From an uncultured Collinsella sp. (GTDB lineage Bacteria > Actinomycetota > Coriobacteriia > Coriobacteriales > Coriobacteriaceae): a stretch of 22,305 bases of DNA. Numbering within the stretch: position 1 is the stretch's first letter; every line of letters begins with the position of its first letter. The stretch spans positions 1 to 22,305 of the forward strand of contig CABSDO010000023.1 in the NCBI GenBank assembly GCA_902476475.1, in the 5' to 3' direction. This document shows, piece after piece, positions 14,448 through 21,862 of this stretch. Below the pieces are notes generated by a model that was not told where the DNA came from, did no database searches, and was given only the letters and a program-made list of their open reading frames with translations. A program made the position numbers and the translations under genes.

Positions 14448-15713
14448 ATGGGAGCAACCGCCTTGACCACCGCAACCTCGTCCACAACAGCATCGACCGC
14501 CGCCGCGCTTTCACCCGCGCGCACCAATTTTTGCCTGGTGCTGCTCGTGTTGTTGGGCTTTTCGCTCGGCTGCTCGGAGTTCGTGGTTATCGGCATCGAG
14601 AGCGACCTGGCGACAGAACTCGGCATCTCGCTTGCCACCGCGGGCCAGCTCATCAGCGTGTTCGCGCTGGTCTACGCCATCGCAACGCCGGCGCTTGCGC
14701 TCAGCACGGGACGCTTCCGCCGCTATCAGTTGCTCGTGTGCTACAGCATCGTCTTTGTACTGGGCAATCTTGTTATGGCGCTGGCGCCCAACTTTCAAGT
14801 GCTGTTTGCCTCGCGCATCATCTTGGGCTCCGTCTCGGGCGCACTGCTCGCCGTGGGCGTGACGTATATCCCCGAGCTGCTGTCCCCACAGCAGACCTCG
14901 CTCGCCATCTCGGTGGTGTACGGCGCGTTTTCCGTGGCGATGGTCTTTGTGACCTCGATCGGCAAGTTTGTGGCCGATACGCTCGACTGGCACGTTGCCA
15001 TGTACGGCACGCTCGCCTTTGCCGTTCTGATCTGCGCCGCGCTCGTGGCGTTTATGCCGCGCGCCGGGCAGACCGACGAGCCTGCCACCTTCCGCGAGCA
15101 GGCGGGGCTTCTGCGCGAGCCGAGCATCATCACCGGCATGCTCATCTTTTTGTTTGGCGTGGGGTCGGTCTACGTGTTTTACGGCTACGTGACGCCCTAT
15201 CTGGAGCAGGTGCTGGGCATGGGCACCGTTCAGGCGAGCACCACACTTATGGCCTACGGCGTGTTCTGCCTGATCTCGAACATCCTGGGCGGATGGATCG
15301 ATGCGCGTTTTGGCATGAAGGCGCTGCTCGTGACGTTTGTGCTGCAGGCCGCGGCGCTGTTTGGGCTGTTTGCCGTGGGCGCCGCCATGCCCCTCGCGCT
15401 CGTCTTTGTCTTTAGCCTGGCGATGCTCATGTACCTGTTCTCGGTCTCATGCATCACGCACTTTATGGACGTGGCCCGCAGCCGTCATCCCAAATCGATG
15501 GTGCTCGCGAGCTCGGTTGAGCCCATGGCATTTAACGTCGGCATCTCGTTTGGCACTGCAGCGGGCGGCGCCGTGGTAAGTGGGATTGGCATTGCCTACG
15601 TGGGCGCAGTTGGCGCCGCGTTCTCGCTCGTGGCCTGGGTGCTCACGCTGGTGACGATCAAGCTGGCCCGCTGGGAACGCCACCACGCAGCACAATCTTC
15701 GATGCAGGCATAG
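14448..15713 (+). CDS. MFS transporter, DHA1-type drug/sugar efflux
   Basis: Integral membrane protein of about 421 aa with 12 predicted helices. The first helix region GFSLGCSEFVVIGIESDLATELGIS and AGQLISVFALVYAIATPALA are typical of the AraJ/SotB/PbuE-like DHA1 branch, and a central loop (PRAGQTDEPATFREQ) separates the halves. It probably exports a drug, sugar or nucleoside; the substrate is unknown. The start is uncertain. ATG 14448 has no Shine-Dalgarno, but a weak TTGCAG/TATTAC pair just before it would permit a leaderless message. TTG 14463, with GGAG upstream, is an alternative. Divergent from the LpdD-like fusion gene, so export of a decarboxylation product is possible but speculative. 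A small perfect hairpin (ATGAGC/GCTCAT, 15778-15792) follows about 65 nt after the stop. Confidence 0.87.
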   Translation: MGATALTTATSSTTASTAAALSPARTNFCLVLLVLLGFSLGCSEFVVIGIESDLATELGISLATAGQLISVFALVYAIATPALALSTGRFRRYQLLVCYSIVFVLGNLVMALAPNFQVLFASRIILGSVSGALLAVGVTYIPELLSPQQTSLAISVVYGAFSVAMVFVTSIGKFVADTLDWHVAMYGTLAFAVLICAALVAFMPRAGQTDEPATFREQAGLLREPSIITGMLIFLFGVGSVYVFYGYVTPYLEQVLGMGTVQASTTLMAYGVFCLISNILGGWIDARFGMKALLVTFVLQAAALFGLFAVGAAMPLALVFVFSLAMLMYLFSVSCITHFMDVARSRHPKSMVLASSVEPMAFNVGISFGTAAGGAVVSGIGIAYVGAVGAAFSLVAWVLTLVTIKLARWERHHAAQSSMQA

Positions 15714-15814
15714 GGGCGGGATCGAGTCGGGGCAGGTACAGACCAGAGTGGCGAGCGCCTGGTAGAAACCACCCGGCATGAGCAGCGCTCATCCGCTTGC
15801 AGGCTCCGGCGGTT

Positions 15815-15910
15815 CAATTTCGTGTACTTCAAATACACGTTTTTCCATAATTTCATGTATTTGAAGTACACGAAATTATACTAAACTATGTATTTGAAGT
15901 ACACGAAATT
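15815..15910. repeat. Triple 20-22 bp repeat before the DUF4143 ATPase gene (putative operators)
   Basis: The unit TGTATTTGAAGTACACGAAA occurs directly at 15856 and 15889, exactly 33 bp apart. It occurs once inverted at about 15815-15836 (AATTTCGTGTACTTCAAATA). The two direct units bracket TATACT (15877-15882), a good -10 box, and the last unit touches the ribosome binding site GGAAAGG. The arrangement suits cooperative binding of a repressor on one face of the helix. This AT-rich stretch stands out from the GC-rich surroundings. Confidence 0.7.
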
Positions 15911-15924
15911 GGAAAGGCAGCCCC

Positions 15925-17295
15925 ATGCGCAGATCAATCGAATCCGTTATCGAATCATGGGCGACAAAGGACGCCTCGCGCCCCCTCCTTATCCGTGGTG
16001 CGCGACGTGTAGGCAAAACATATGCTGCCGAGGAAATCGGCAGACGAATCGCCGGCGATGCGTTTGTCAAACTCGACTTTCAGACCGATCTTGAGCTGAT
16101 TGCCCCGCTGTTCGACTGCCCCACCGACGACGTCGACACCATCGTGGCACGAATCTCAGACTATAAACGCACCCCCATTCGCAAGGAAACCGCATTCATC
16201 CTGTTTGACGAGGTGCAGCTCTGCGAACGGGCGCTCAATTCGCTTCGCTTTTTCTCGGGTTCGGGCTGGCGCATATGCGCGACCGGCAGCCAGCTCGGCG
16301 TCGCTACGCGCAAGCGCAAGTTGCCTTTTCCCAGCGGCGTCCGCCAAGAGACCATGCATCCCATGTCGTTCGAAGAGTTTCTCTGGGCGCTCGGTGAGGA
16401 GCAAATGGCGGATGCCATTCGTACCCACGCCGGCACGCTCGAGACCTACGTCGCACACCAAGCAGCGCTCAACCTGTTTCATCGATACCAGATCGTGGGC
16501 GGCATGCCCGCCGCCGTCAACGCATATTGCAAGACGCTATCCATCGAAGATGCGCGCGTCGAGCAGCGCGAAATCGACGAGACCTACACCGCCGATATGA
16601 CCGACCCCGAAAACGGGATCAGCGGCGTGGCAGCGCGCAAGGTCTGGCGCTCCATTCCGTCCCAACTGCTGAGATCGTCCACAAAAAAATTCAAGTACTC
16701 CGAGGTCGAACGCGGAGGCCGGCGCGCCAAGCTCATCGAGCCACTCGACTGGCTCGAGGGCGCCGGAATCATATCGGTCAACAACCTGACCGAAGGCGTC
16801 GAACCTCCCCTCGTCCCCTTCGACGACGAAGACGGGAGTTTCTTTAAGGTCTATCTTCTCGATACGGGCCTCATGTTCTACAAACTCGGCATCAACCCGC
16901 GGCTCTGGCTCGACCTCAAAGAGGATTCCGCCATTGCGCTGTCTTCTGACTTTCGAGGTGCCTTGGCGGAAAACTCGGTCATGCAGGCATTTTCGGGCAA
17001 TGGCTTGCAGACGTACTATTGGATGCCGCCGTCTTCTTGGAAGACAAACGGCGAGCTCGACTTTCTACTCCAGACCGACCGCATGGAGATCGTGCCCGTC
17101 GAGGTAAAGTCCGCGCGCAACGTGCGTGCGAGAACCCTCGGGGCTTTTATGGACAAAGCCCGGTCGCCGTATGCCTACATTTTGTCTGAGAATAATTTTG
17201 CGCGCAGTGAAATCGATGGCGGACGCGAGCTGTGCCATCTCCCCTTGTACGCAGCGGGCTTTATCGGAGCAAACTGCCTCAAGGGCAGTCTGTAA
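15925..17295 (+). CDS. ATP-binding protein, AAA_14/DUF4143 family
   Basis: 456 aa. An N-terminal P-loop ATPase has Walker A GARRVGKT (25-32), Walker B FILFDEVQ (91-98) and ATGSQLG as sensor-like segment (about 118-124). The C-terminal DUF4143 part contains GELDFLL (376-382) and PVEVKS (391-396), the Asp/Glu-x-Lys pattern of a PD-(D/E)xK nuclease-like fold. Biochemical role of the family is poorly known; they are common, patchily distributed, and often thought to be acquired or defence-related. ATG 15925 follows GGAAAGGCAGCCCC. The gene is preceded by its own triple repeat and followed 32 nt later by a tyrosine phosphatase gene, possibly on the same transcript. Confidence 0.9.
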   Translation: MRRSIESVIESWATKDASRPLLIRGARRVGKTYAAEEIGRRIAGDAFVKLDFQTDLELIAPLFDCPTDDVDTIVARISDYKRTPIRKETAFILFDEVQLCERALNSLRFFSGSGWRICATGSQLGVATRKRKLPFPSGVRQETMHPMSFEEFLWALGEEQMADAIRTHAGTLETYVAHQAALNLFHRYQIVGGMPAAVNAYCKTLSIEDARVEQREIDETYTADMTDPENGISGVAARKVWRSIPSQLLRSSTKKFKYSEVERGGRRAKLIEPLDWLEGAGIISVNNLTEGVEPPLVPFDDEDGSFFKVYLLDTGLMFYKLGINPRLWLDLKEDSAIALSSDFRGALAENSVMQAFSGNGLQTYYWMPPSSWKTNGELDFLLQTDRMEIVPVEVKSARNVRARTLGAFMDKARSPYAYILSENNFARSEIDGGRELCHLPLYAAGFIGANCLKGSL

Positions 17296-17327
17296 GCCCC
17301 GCGCGACCGCCCAGAAAGGAACCGTTC

Positions 17328-17774
17328 ATGCAACGCGTACTGTTTATCTGCCATGGAAATATCTGTCGCTCGACGATGGCTGAGTCGGTGTTTACCGAAC
17401 TGGTGCGCCGTGCCGGACGCGAGGCGGAGTTCGTTATTGATTCTGCCGCGACCTCGACCGAGGAGATTGGCAATCCGCCGCATCATGGCACCGTTGCCAA
17501 GCTGCGCGAGGTCGGAATTCCCGTTGTCCCGCACCGCGCGCGCCAGGTGCGTCGCGCGGAGTATGCCGACTGGGATCACATTGTCTATATGGATGCCGAG
17601 AACGCGCGCGGTCTGCGCCGCATCTTCGGTTGCGACCCCGACGGCAAGATTTCGCGCCTGCTCGATTGGACCGATCGACCCGGCGACGTCGCCGACCCCT
17701 GGTACACCGGCAACTTTGATGCCACGTACCGCGATGTGCTCGCCGGCTGCACGGCCATGCTCGAGCAGCTGTAG
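17328..17774 (+). CDS. Low-molecular-weight protein-tyrosine phosphatase
   Basis: 148 aa, standard family length, cytoplasmic. The P-loop CHGNICRS (8-15) gives catalytic Cys8 and Arg14 in the C-x5-R signature right after the first strand, and VADPWYTGNF supplies the general acid Asp123 in the DPW motif. It would dephosphorylate protein tyrosines or small phosphoesters. I chose ATG 17328 because AGAAAGGAACCGTTC precedes it and the P-loop then begins at the usual position; the frame open from 17232 overlaps the ATPase gene. No kinase or capsule gene is adjacent, so the partner is unknown. Confidence 0.93.
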   Translation: MQRVLFICHGNICRSTMAESVFTELVRRAGREAEFVIDSAATSTEEIGNPPHHGTVAKLREVGIPVVPHRARQVRRAEYADWDHIVYMDAENARGLRRIFGCDPDGKISRLLDWTDRPGDVADPWYTGNFDATYRDVLAGCTAMLEQL

Positions 17775-17820
17775 ACGTTCGGGCGGCGCAGACACACGAG
17801 CCGCGCCATCGGCATAAAAC

Positions 17821-17942
17821 GAGCGTGGATTTTCTCCCGCATGCAAATTGAGCGTGGATAATCTCCCACTTTGAGCGTTCAAGCGCGCTCTAAACGGGAG
17901 ATTATCCACGCTCATTATCTTGACGGGAGAAAATCTACGCTC
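17821..17942. repeat. Nested palindrome between convergent genes
   Basis: Four related arms. The outer pair is GAGCGTGGATTTTCTCCCG (17821-17839) with CGGGAGAAAATCTACGCTC (17924-17942), one mismatch. The inner pair is GAGCGTGGATAATCTCCC (17850-17867) with its perfect complement at 17896-17913. Between arms on each side is a 10-nt spacer, and the centre can form a smaller TTTGAGCG/CGCTC hairpin. It fills the gap between the phosphatase stop (plus strand) and the TIGR04076 stop (minus strand), so it may act as a bidirectional terminator, but no long T run is present. Confidence 0.75.
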
Positions 17943-17944
17943 GA

Positions 17945-18271
17945 TTACTCGTCGACGATCTCGGCGAGCCAAACGTTCAACGTATCGACCTCGGGGCAGC
18001 AGAACTTTGCCGTGCCGGGCTCGTTGCCGGGCACGGTTCCGCCATAGCGCAGGATATCGATATAGGGAAAGCCCACATGGCAGGCCATGGCACACATCTT
18101 GCCGCGGTCGCGGTCAAAGTCGAAGACGTCGCCCGGCCTGTGACCGTGGTGGCAGCGGCATGCACCCAGCTGGTCCACGCAGCTAATGCGAATACGCGGG
18201 CGCTTGCCACGCGGCGCGCCGAGCGGCTTACCTTCGCCCGCGGGCTTGGCGCCCTCGTCGGCGCTACTCAT
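17945..18271 (-). CDS. TIGR04076 family small Cys-rich protein
   Basis: 108 aa. Conserved layout of the family: IRISCVDQLGACRCHHGHRPGDVFDF (about 27-52), a middle CAMACHVGFPYIDILRYGG (about 60-78) and a late KFCCPEVDTLNVWL. Several Cys/His could bind a metal, but function is not established for the family. The first 25 residues are Lys/Gly/Pro-rich and may be disordered. Its ATG overlaps the end of the upstream kinase gene (ATGAGTAG, 8 nt), indicating translational coupling. No separate strong ribosome binding site is visible. Confidence 0.78.
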   Translation of the reverse strand: MSSADEGAKPAGEGKPLGAPRGKRPRIRISCVDQLGACRCHHGHRPGDVFDFDRDRGKMCAMACHVGFPYIDILRYGGTVPGNEPGTAKFCCPEVDTLNVWLAEIVDE

Positions 18272-19088
18272 GGTCGATCACGTCCAGGCAGGCCTCGATG
18301 GGCAGGCCGGCAGACTTGTCCTCCTGATCGGCATTGCGCTCGATAAGCTCGGCCACTACGCGCATGGCATCGGCCGTTGCACGCTGCAGACTCCAGCCGG
18401 CCATCACGCGACCGACGAGCACCGCCGAGAACGTATCGCCCGTACCCGGGAAGTAAACCGGGATCAGGTCGAAGGGAATCGTGAAGTACTCCCCCGCCAC
18501 GTGGTCGTAACCGATAACGGCGTTCGTGCCGTCGACCACAGCGCTCGTAATGACCACCGACTTGGCTCCCAGCGCGCGCATGGCGTCCACAAGGACGCGG
18601 GCCTCGTCAGGCGTGATTTGCTCGGCGATGGGCGTGTCGGTGAGCAGGCAGGCCTCGGTGTAGTTGGGCACCGCATAGTCGGCGCACTCGAGCAAGTGCC
18701 TCATGAGGCCGATCGTGGACTCGGGAACACCGGCATAGAGTTTGCCGTTGTCGCCCATGATGGGATCGACGAACACCTTGGTGCCCTTTTGCGCGCGGCG
18801 GTGACAAAAGTCCGAGATGATACGCGTCTCTTCCTCGGTCACGATAAAGCCGGTCGAGATAGCGTCGAACTCAAAGCCGAGCTCTTCCCAGATGGCGAGG
18901 CTCTGGCGCACGTACTCCGTGGTGTCGTGGATGTAGAACTTAGGATAGTTGAGCGTATCGGACACAAGCGCCGTCGGCAGGTTGTGGATGCGGTAGCCCA
19001 TATGCGACAGCACCGGCAGCATGGCGGAAAGCGCGACCTTGCCGTAGCCGCACATATCGTTGATCAGCAGCAGCTGAGTGTTCTTCAT
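18264..19088 (-). CDS. Pyridoxal/pyridoxamine kinase-like protein (ribokinase superfamily)
   Basis: 274 aa, PdxY/PdxK-like. Seen: an N-terminal LLLINDMCGYGKVALSA in place of the usual substrate-binding start, a DPIMGDNGKLY segment (108-118), PNYTEACLLT (141-150, the PN-x-x-E motif) and FPGTGDTFSAVL (213-224) with the catalytic Asp218. It should phosphorylate pyridoxal, pyridoxamine or a related pyrimidine/pyridine alcohol in vitamin B6 salvage; the exact substrate is not certain. ATG 19088 follows AAGGGGGACACTC. The frame open to 19238 is not supported by family length. It ends overlapping the start of the TIGR04076 gene. Confidence 0.88.
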   Translation of the reverse strand: MKNTQLLLINDMCGYGKVALSAMLPVLSHMGYRIHNLPTALVSDTLNYPKFYIHDTTEYVRQSLAIWEELGFEFDAISTGFIVTEEETRIISDFCHRRAQKGTKVFVDPIMGDNGKLYAGVPESTIGLMRHLLECADYAVPNYTEACLLTDTPIAEQITPDEARVLVDAMRALGAKSVVITSAVVDGTNAVIGYDHVAGEYFTIPFDLIPVYFPGTGDTFSAVLVGRVMAGWSLQRATADAMRVVAELIERNADQEDKSAGLPIEACLDVIDHE

Positions 19089-19259
19089 GAGTGTCCCCCT
19101 TGGGTCGGGAGCGGCGCAAAGTCGCCACAGTGCGACTAAGTGTAGCGCAGGGAACGCTGCGAGCAGGCGCCAGGGCCGCGAAGAGCGCATTGTTGCGGAA
19201 AGGTTTCGGAAAATGATCCCTTTTCCTCCGTCCCCCACGGATCATTCCAACATGTAAAC

Positions 19260-19424
19260 GTCGATGTTTTGGCAATGCCAGCGAGCGGGTCGCATTTGAG
19301 GCAAGGTGACGTGAAACGAAAGGGCGCTGACCTTCTGGTCGCGCCCTTGAAGTTGAACGTCAGATTGTCCAAATGCGGCCCGCGCAGCGTCGGCTGGTCC
19401 GCCGTTCGTTAGAACGGCGGGACC
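19260..19424. repeat. Structured intergenic repeat, family A, copy 2
   Basis: 165 nt lying within the 460-nt gap between the kinase-like gene and marR. The left 28 nt (19260-19287) are identical to copy 1. The right end has CGCGCAGCGTCG and hairpin GGTCCGCCGTTC/GAACGGCGGGACC. The core differs completely from copy 1 in sequence but again has an outer stem (GGTCGCATTTG, 19288-19298, with CAAATGCGGCC, 19370-19380). It also has an apical stem (AAGGGCG/CGCCCTT) capped by GACC-TTCT-GGTC. Core length is 93 nt against 94 in copy 1. The rest of the gap (19089-19259) shows no gene or site I can support. Confidence 0.8.
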
Positions 19425-19464
19425 AATAGGTTTGGTAAAACCGTGTAACAATCAGTTTGGTACC

Positions 19465-19493
19465 TTGACATTTCTGTATGGCACTCCTAGATT
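19465..19493 (+). promoter_or_regulatory. Sigma70 promoter of the marR-ABC operon
   Basis: TTGACA (19465-19470), 17-nt spacer, TAGATT (19488-19493): the best promoter match in the window, giving a leader of about 50 nt before marR. Confidence 0.8.
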
Positions 19494-19527
19494 AGTTAGG
19501 CACAAAACAATCCCACTACCTAACTAA
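19492..19527. promoter_or_regulatory. Inverted repeat operator, likely MarR autoregulation
   Basis: TTAGTTAGG (19492-19500) and its exact complement CCTAACTAA (19519-19527), 18 nt apart. The first arm overlaps the -10 box and the second lies in the leader just before the ribosome binding site AAAGGAG. Position and adjacency to marR suggest that the MarR protein represses its own operon here (inference). Confidence 0.65.
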
Positions 19528-19548
19528 AGAAAGGAGCGATACGAATTC

Positions 19549-20055
19549 ATGTGCGATGAACCCCTTAACCTTCGTCCGCACGAGCCCGGCGGCGACCCGT
19601 CGCAGCCGGCAGACGTGCCCGAAGCAGTTAACGGCGAAGACAAGCTCGCCAAGCGCATCCTGAGCGGCCTAGGCTTTTGCGGCCACTACATGCACTTTCA
19701 CGGCAGCGGCGTGTCCGGCAAGGCGCCCATCGTCTGCCTGCTCGCCAAGCAGCCCACCGGCGAGCTTTCCCAACAGGAACTCGGCATGCACTTCGACCTC
19801 AAGCCGGGGTCCCTTTCGGAGATTCTGTCCAAGCTCGAAATGGGCGGTCTTATTGAGCGCAACCGCAATCCCAAAGACCGTCGGCAGCTCACCATCCGCC
19901 TGACCGAAGCGGGATGGGAAAAGGCCCGCGTTGAGCAGGCCGCCCGCATTCGCTTTAGAGAGCAGGCCTTTAGCGCGCTCACCCACGACGAGCGCGAGCA
20001 GCTCGCCGAAATGCTCGAGAAAATCCGCAAAACCTGGGAGGAACTGGATGATTAA
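19549..20055 (+). CDS. MarR family transcriptional regulator
   Basis: 168 aa. The winged helix spans about residues 60-120: GKAPIVCLLAKQPTGELSQ, then a recognition-helix region LKPGSLSEILSKLEMGGLIER, and the wing RNPKDRRQLTIRLTEAG with the family D-x-R signature. The first 30 residues are Pro/Glu-rich and probably flexible. The start ATG 19549 follows AAAGGAGCGATACGAATTC. The gene ends overlapping the first ABC gene by 8 nt (ATGATTAA), so regulator and exporter are translationally coupled. It most likely represses the operon and is released by a ligand that the exporter pumps out, the usual logic of such units; the ligand is unknown. Confidence 0.92.
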   Translation: MCDEPLNLRPHEPGGDPSQPADVPEAVNGEDKLAKRILSGLGFCGHYMHFHGSGVSGKAPIVCLLAKQPTGELSQQELGMHFDLKPGSLSEILSKLEMGGLIERNRNPKDRRQLTIRLTEAGWEKARVEQAARIRFREQAFSALTHDEREQLAEMLEKIRKTWEELDD

Positions 20056-21862
20056 AACCCTCATGGGCAGCATCCGCGACTATATGAAAGTCACCGTTGC
20101 CACGCCGTTGCTCGTGCTTGGCGAGGTGCTCTGCGAGATGCTGATTCCATTTATCACCGCCAACCTGATCGACGCCATCAAAGACGGCGCCACCGTAGCC
20201 GAGATGCTTCCCACCGCAGGCTTTTTGGTGCTCATCGCGCTAACATCGCTTGCTTTTGGCGCCGCGGCCGGCGTCACCTGCAGCCATGCGAGCTGCGGCT
20301 TCGCCAAGAACCTGCGTCACGACCTGTTCTACAAGATCCAGACGTTCAGCTTTGCCAACATCGATGAGTTCTCGAGCTCCTCACTTGTCACGCGCCTGAC
20401 CACCGATATCAACAACGTGCAGCAGGCCTTTATGATGATCATCCGTATCGCCGTGCGCGCGCCGCTGGTATTGATCTTCGCCTTTACCATGGGATTTATC
20501 ATGGGCGGCAGCGTCGCCATGGTCTACCTGGTCATCATTCCGCTGCTGGGCTTTGGGCTGTTCTTTATCATCTTTAAGGTGCGCCCCATCTTCTCGCGCG
20601 TGTTCCACAAGTACGACGCCCTTAACGAGTCCGTCGAGGAAAACGTCACCGGCATGCGCGTGGTCAAGAGCTATGTGCGCGAAGACTTTGAGAAGGAGAA
20701 GTTCGCGACCGCCGCGCGCGACGTCCAGATGGACTTCACCCGCGCCGAGAAGCTGCTCGCCTTTAACAACCCCATGATGAACATCTGCGTCAACGGCGCG
20801 TTTGTCGTCATCATCTACCTGGGCTCCAAACTCATCATCACGAGCCAGGGCACGCTGTTCGACGTGGGCCAGCTCTCCTCGATTTTTACCTATGGCTTCC
20901 AGATCCTCATGAGCCTGATGCAGCTGTCGATGATCTTTGTCATGGTGACCATGGCCGACGAATCGGCACACCGCATTACCGAGGTGCTGGCCGCCGAGCC
21001 CACGATCGCCAATCCCGCCGAGCCCGTGCTCGAGGTTGCCGACGGCTCCATCGACTTTGACCACGTGAGCTTTAAGTATTCCGAGCATGCGAAGCGCCAG
21101 GCGCTCGACGACATCGACCTGCACATTAAGAGCGGCGAGACCATCGGCATCATCGGCGGCACCGGCTCGGCCAAGTCCACGCTCGTAAACCTCATCGCCC
21201 GCCTGTACGACGCCACCGAAGGCACCGTGCGCGTAGGCGGCATGGACGTGCGCGACTACGACCTGGACGCGCTGCGCCACCAGGTCGCCATGGTGCTGCA
21301 GAAAAACGTACTGTTTAGCGGCACCATTGCCGAGAACCTGCGTTGGGGCGATCCGAATGCCACCGACGAGGAAGTCCGCGAGGCCGCGCATCTGGCCTGC
21401 GCCGATGAGTTTGTCGACGGCTTCCCCAAGGGCTATGACACCTGGATCGAACAGGGCGGCTCCAATGTCTCCGGCGGTCAGAAGCAGCGCCTGTGCATTG
21501 CGCGTGCCCTGCTCCGTCGCCCCAAGATCTTGATCCTGGACGACTCCACCAGCGCCGTCGACACCAAGACCGACGCCAAGATTCGCGCAGGGTTGGCAAG
21601 CTATCTGCCCAACACGACCAAGCTCATCATCGCCCAGCGCATTAGCTCCGTGCAGGACGCCGATCGCATCATCGTCATGGAGGGCGGCCGCATCGCGCAG
21701 ATCGGTAACCACGACGAGCTGCTTAAGACGAGCGAGATCTACCGCGAGACCTTTACCTCGCAAAACAAGATGTCTGCCGAGGGCGAAGGGGCCGTCGAGG
21801 CCGACACCGAGGCATCCGCAACGCAAGCTCAGGCCCAGGAAGGAGGCGAGGCACATGAGTAA
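20048..21862 (+). CDS. ABC half-exporter with degenerate nucleotide-binding site
   Basis: 604 aa: a six-helix exporter membrane domain (about 1-310) and an ATPase domain (about 335-575). Walker A GGTGSAKST (370-378), signature VSGGQKQR, Walker B ILILDDSTSAVD. The residue after Walker B Asp498 is Asp499 instead of the catalytic Glu, and the switch position is Gln530 (IIAQRISSV) instead of His. Such paired changes mark the degenerate subunit of heterodimeric exporters of the TM287/288, LmrCD and BmrCD type. The last 35 residues are an acidic Glu/Ala/Gln-rich tail. Start ATG 20048 overlaps the marR stop; the end overlaps the next half-exporter start. Likely exports drugs or other amphipathic compounds. 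Confidence 0.93.
   Translation: MIKTLMGSIRDYMKVTVATPLLVLGEVLCEMLIPFITANLIDAIKDGATVAEMLPTAGFLVLIALTSLAFGAAAGVTCSHASCGFAKNLRHDLFYKIQTFSFANIDEFSSSSLVTRLTTDINNVQQAFMMIIRIAVRAPLVLIFAFTMGFIMGGSVAMVYLVIIPLLGFGLFFIIFKVRPIFSRVFHKYDALNESVEENVTGMRVVKSYVREDFEKEKFATAARDVQMDFTRAEKLLAFNNPMMNICVNGAFVVIIYLGSKLIITSQGTLFDVGQLSSIFTYGFQILMSLMQLSMIFVMVTMADESAHRITEVLAAEPTIANPAEPVLEVADGSIDFDHVSFKYSEHAKRQALDDIDLHIKSGETIGIIGGTGSAKSTLVNLIARLYDATEGTVRVGGMDVRDYDLDALRHQVAMVLQKNVLFSGTIAENLRWGDPNATDEEVREAAHLACADEFVDGFPKGYDTWIEQGGSNVSGGQKQRLCIARALLRRPKILILDDSTSAVDTKTDAKIRAGLASYLPNTTKLIIAQRISSVQDADRIIVMEGGRIAQIGNHDELLKTSEIYRETFTSQNKMSAEGEGAVEADTEASATQAQAQEGGEAHE

Noticed and set aside
6238..19424. Family A repeats as integron attC sites (constant ends, variable stem)
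   Set aside because: No integrase, no cassette array and no clear RYYYAAC/GTTRRRY boxes; the resemblance is only in layout.
19136..19451. Small minus-strand frames across family A copy 2
   Set aside because: They run through the palindromic stems, lack ribosome binding sites and share no protein similarity with frames in copy 1.
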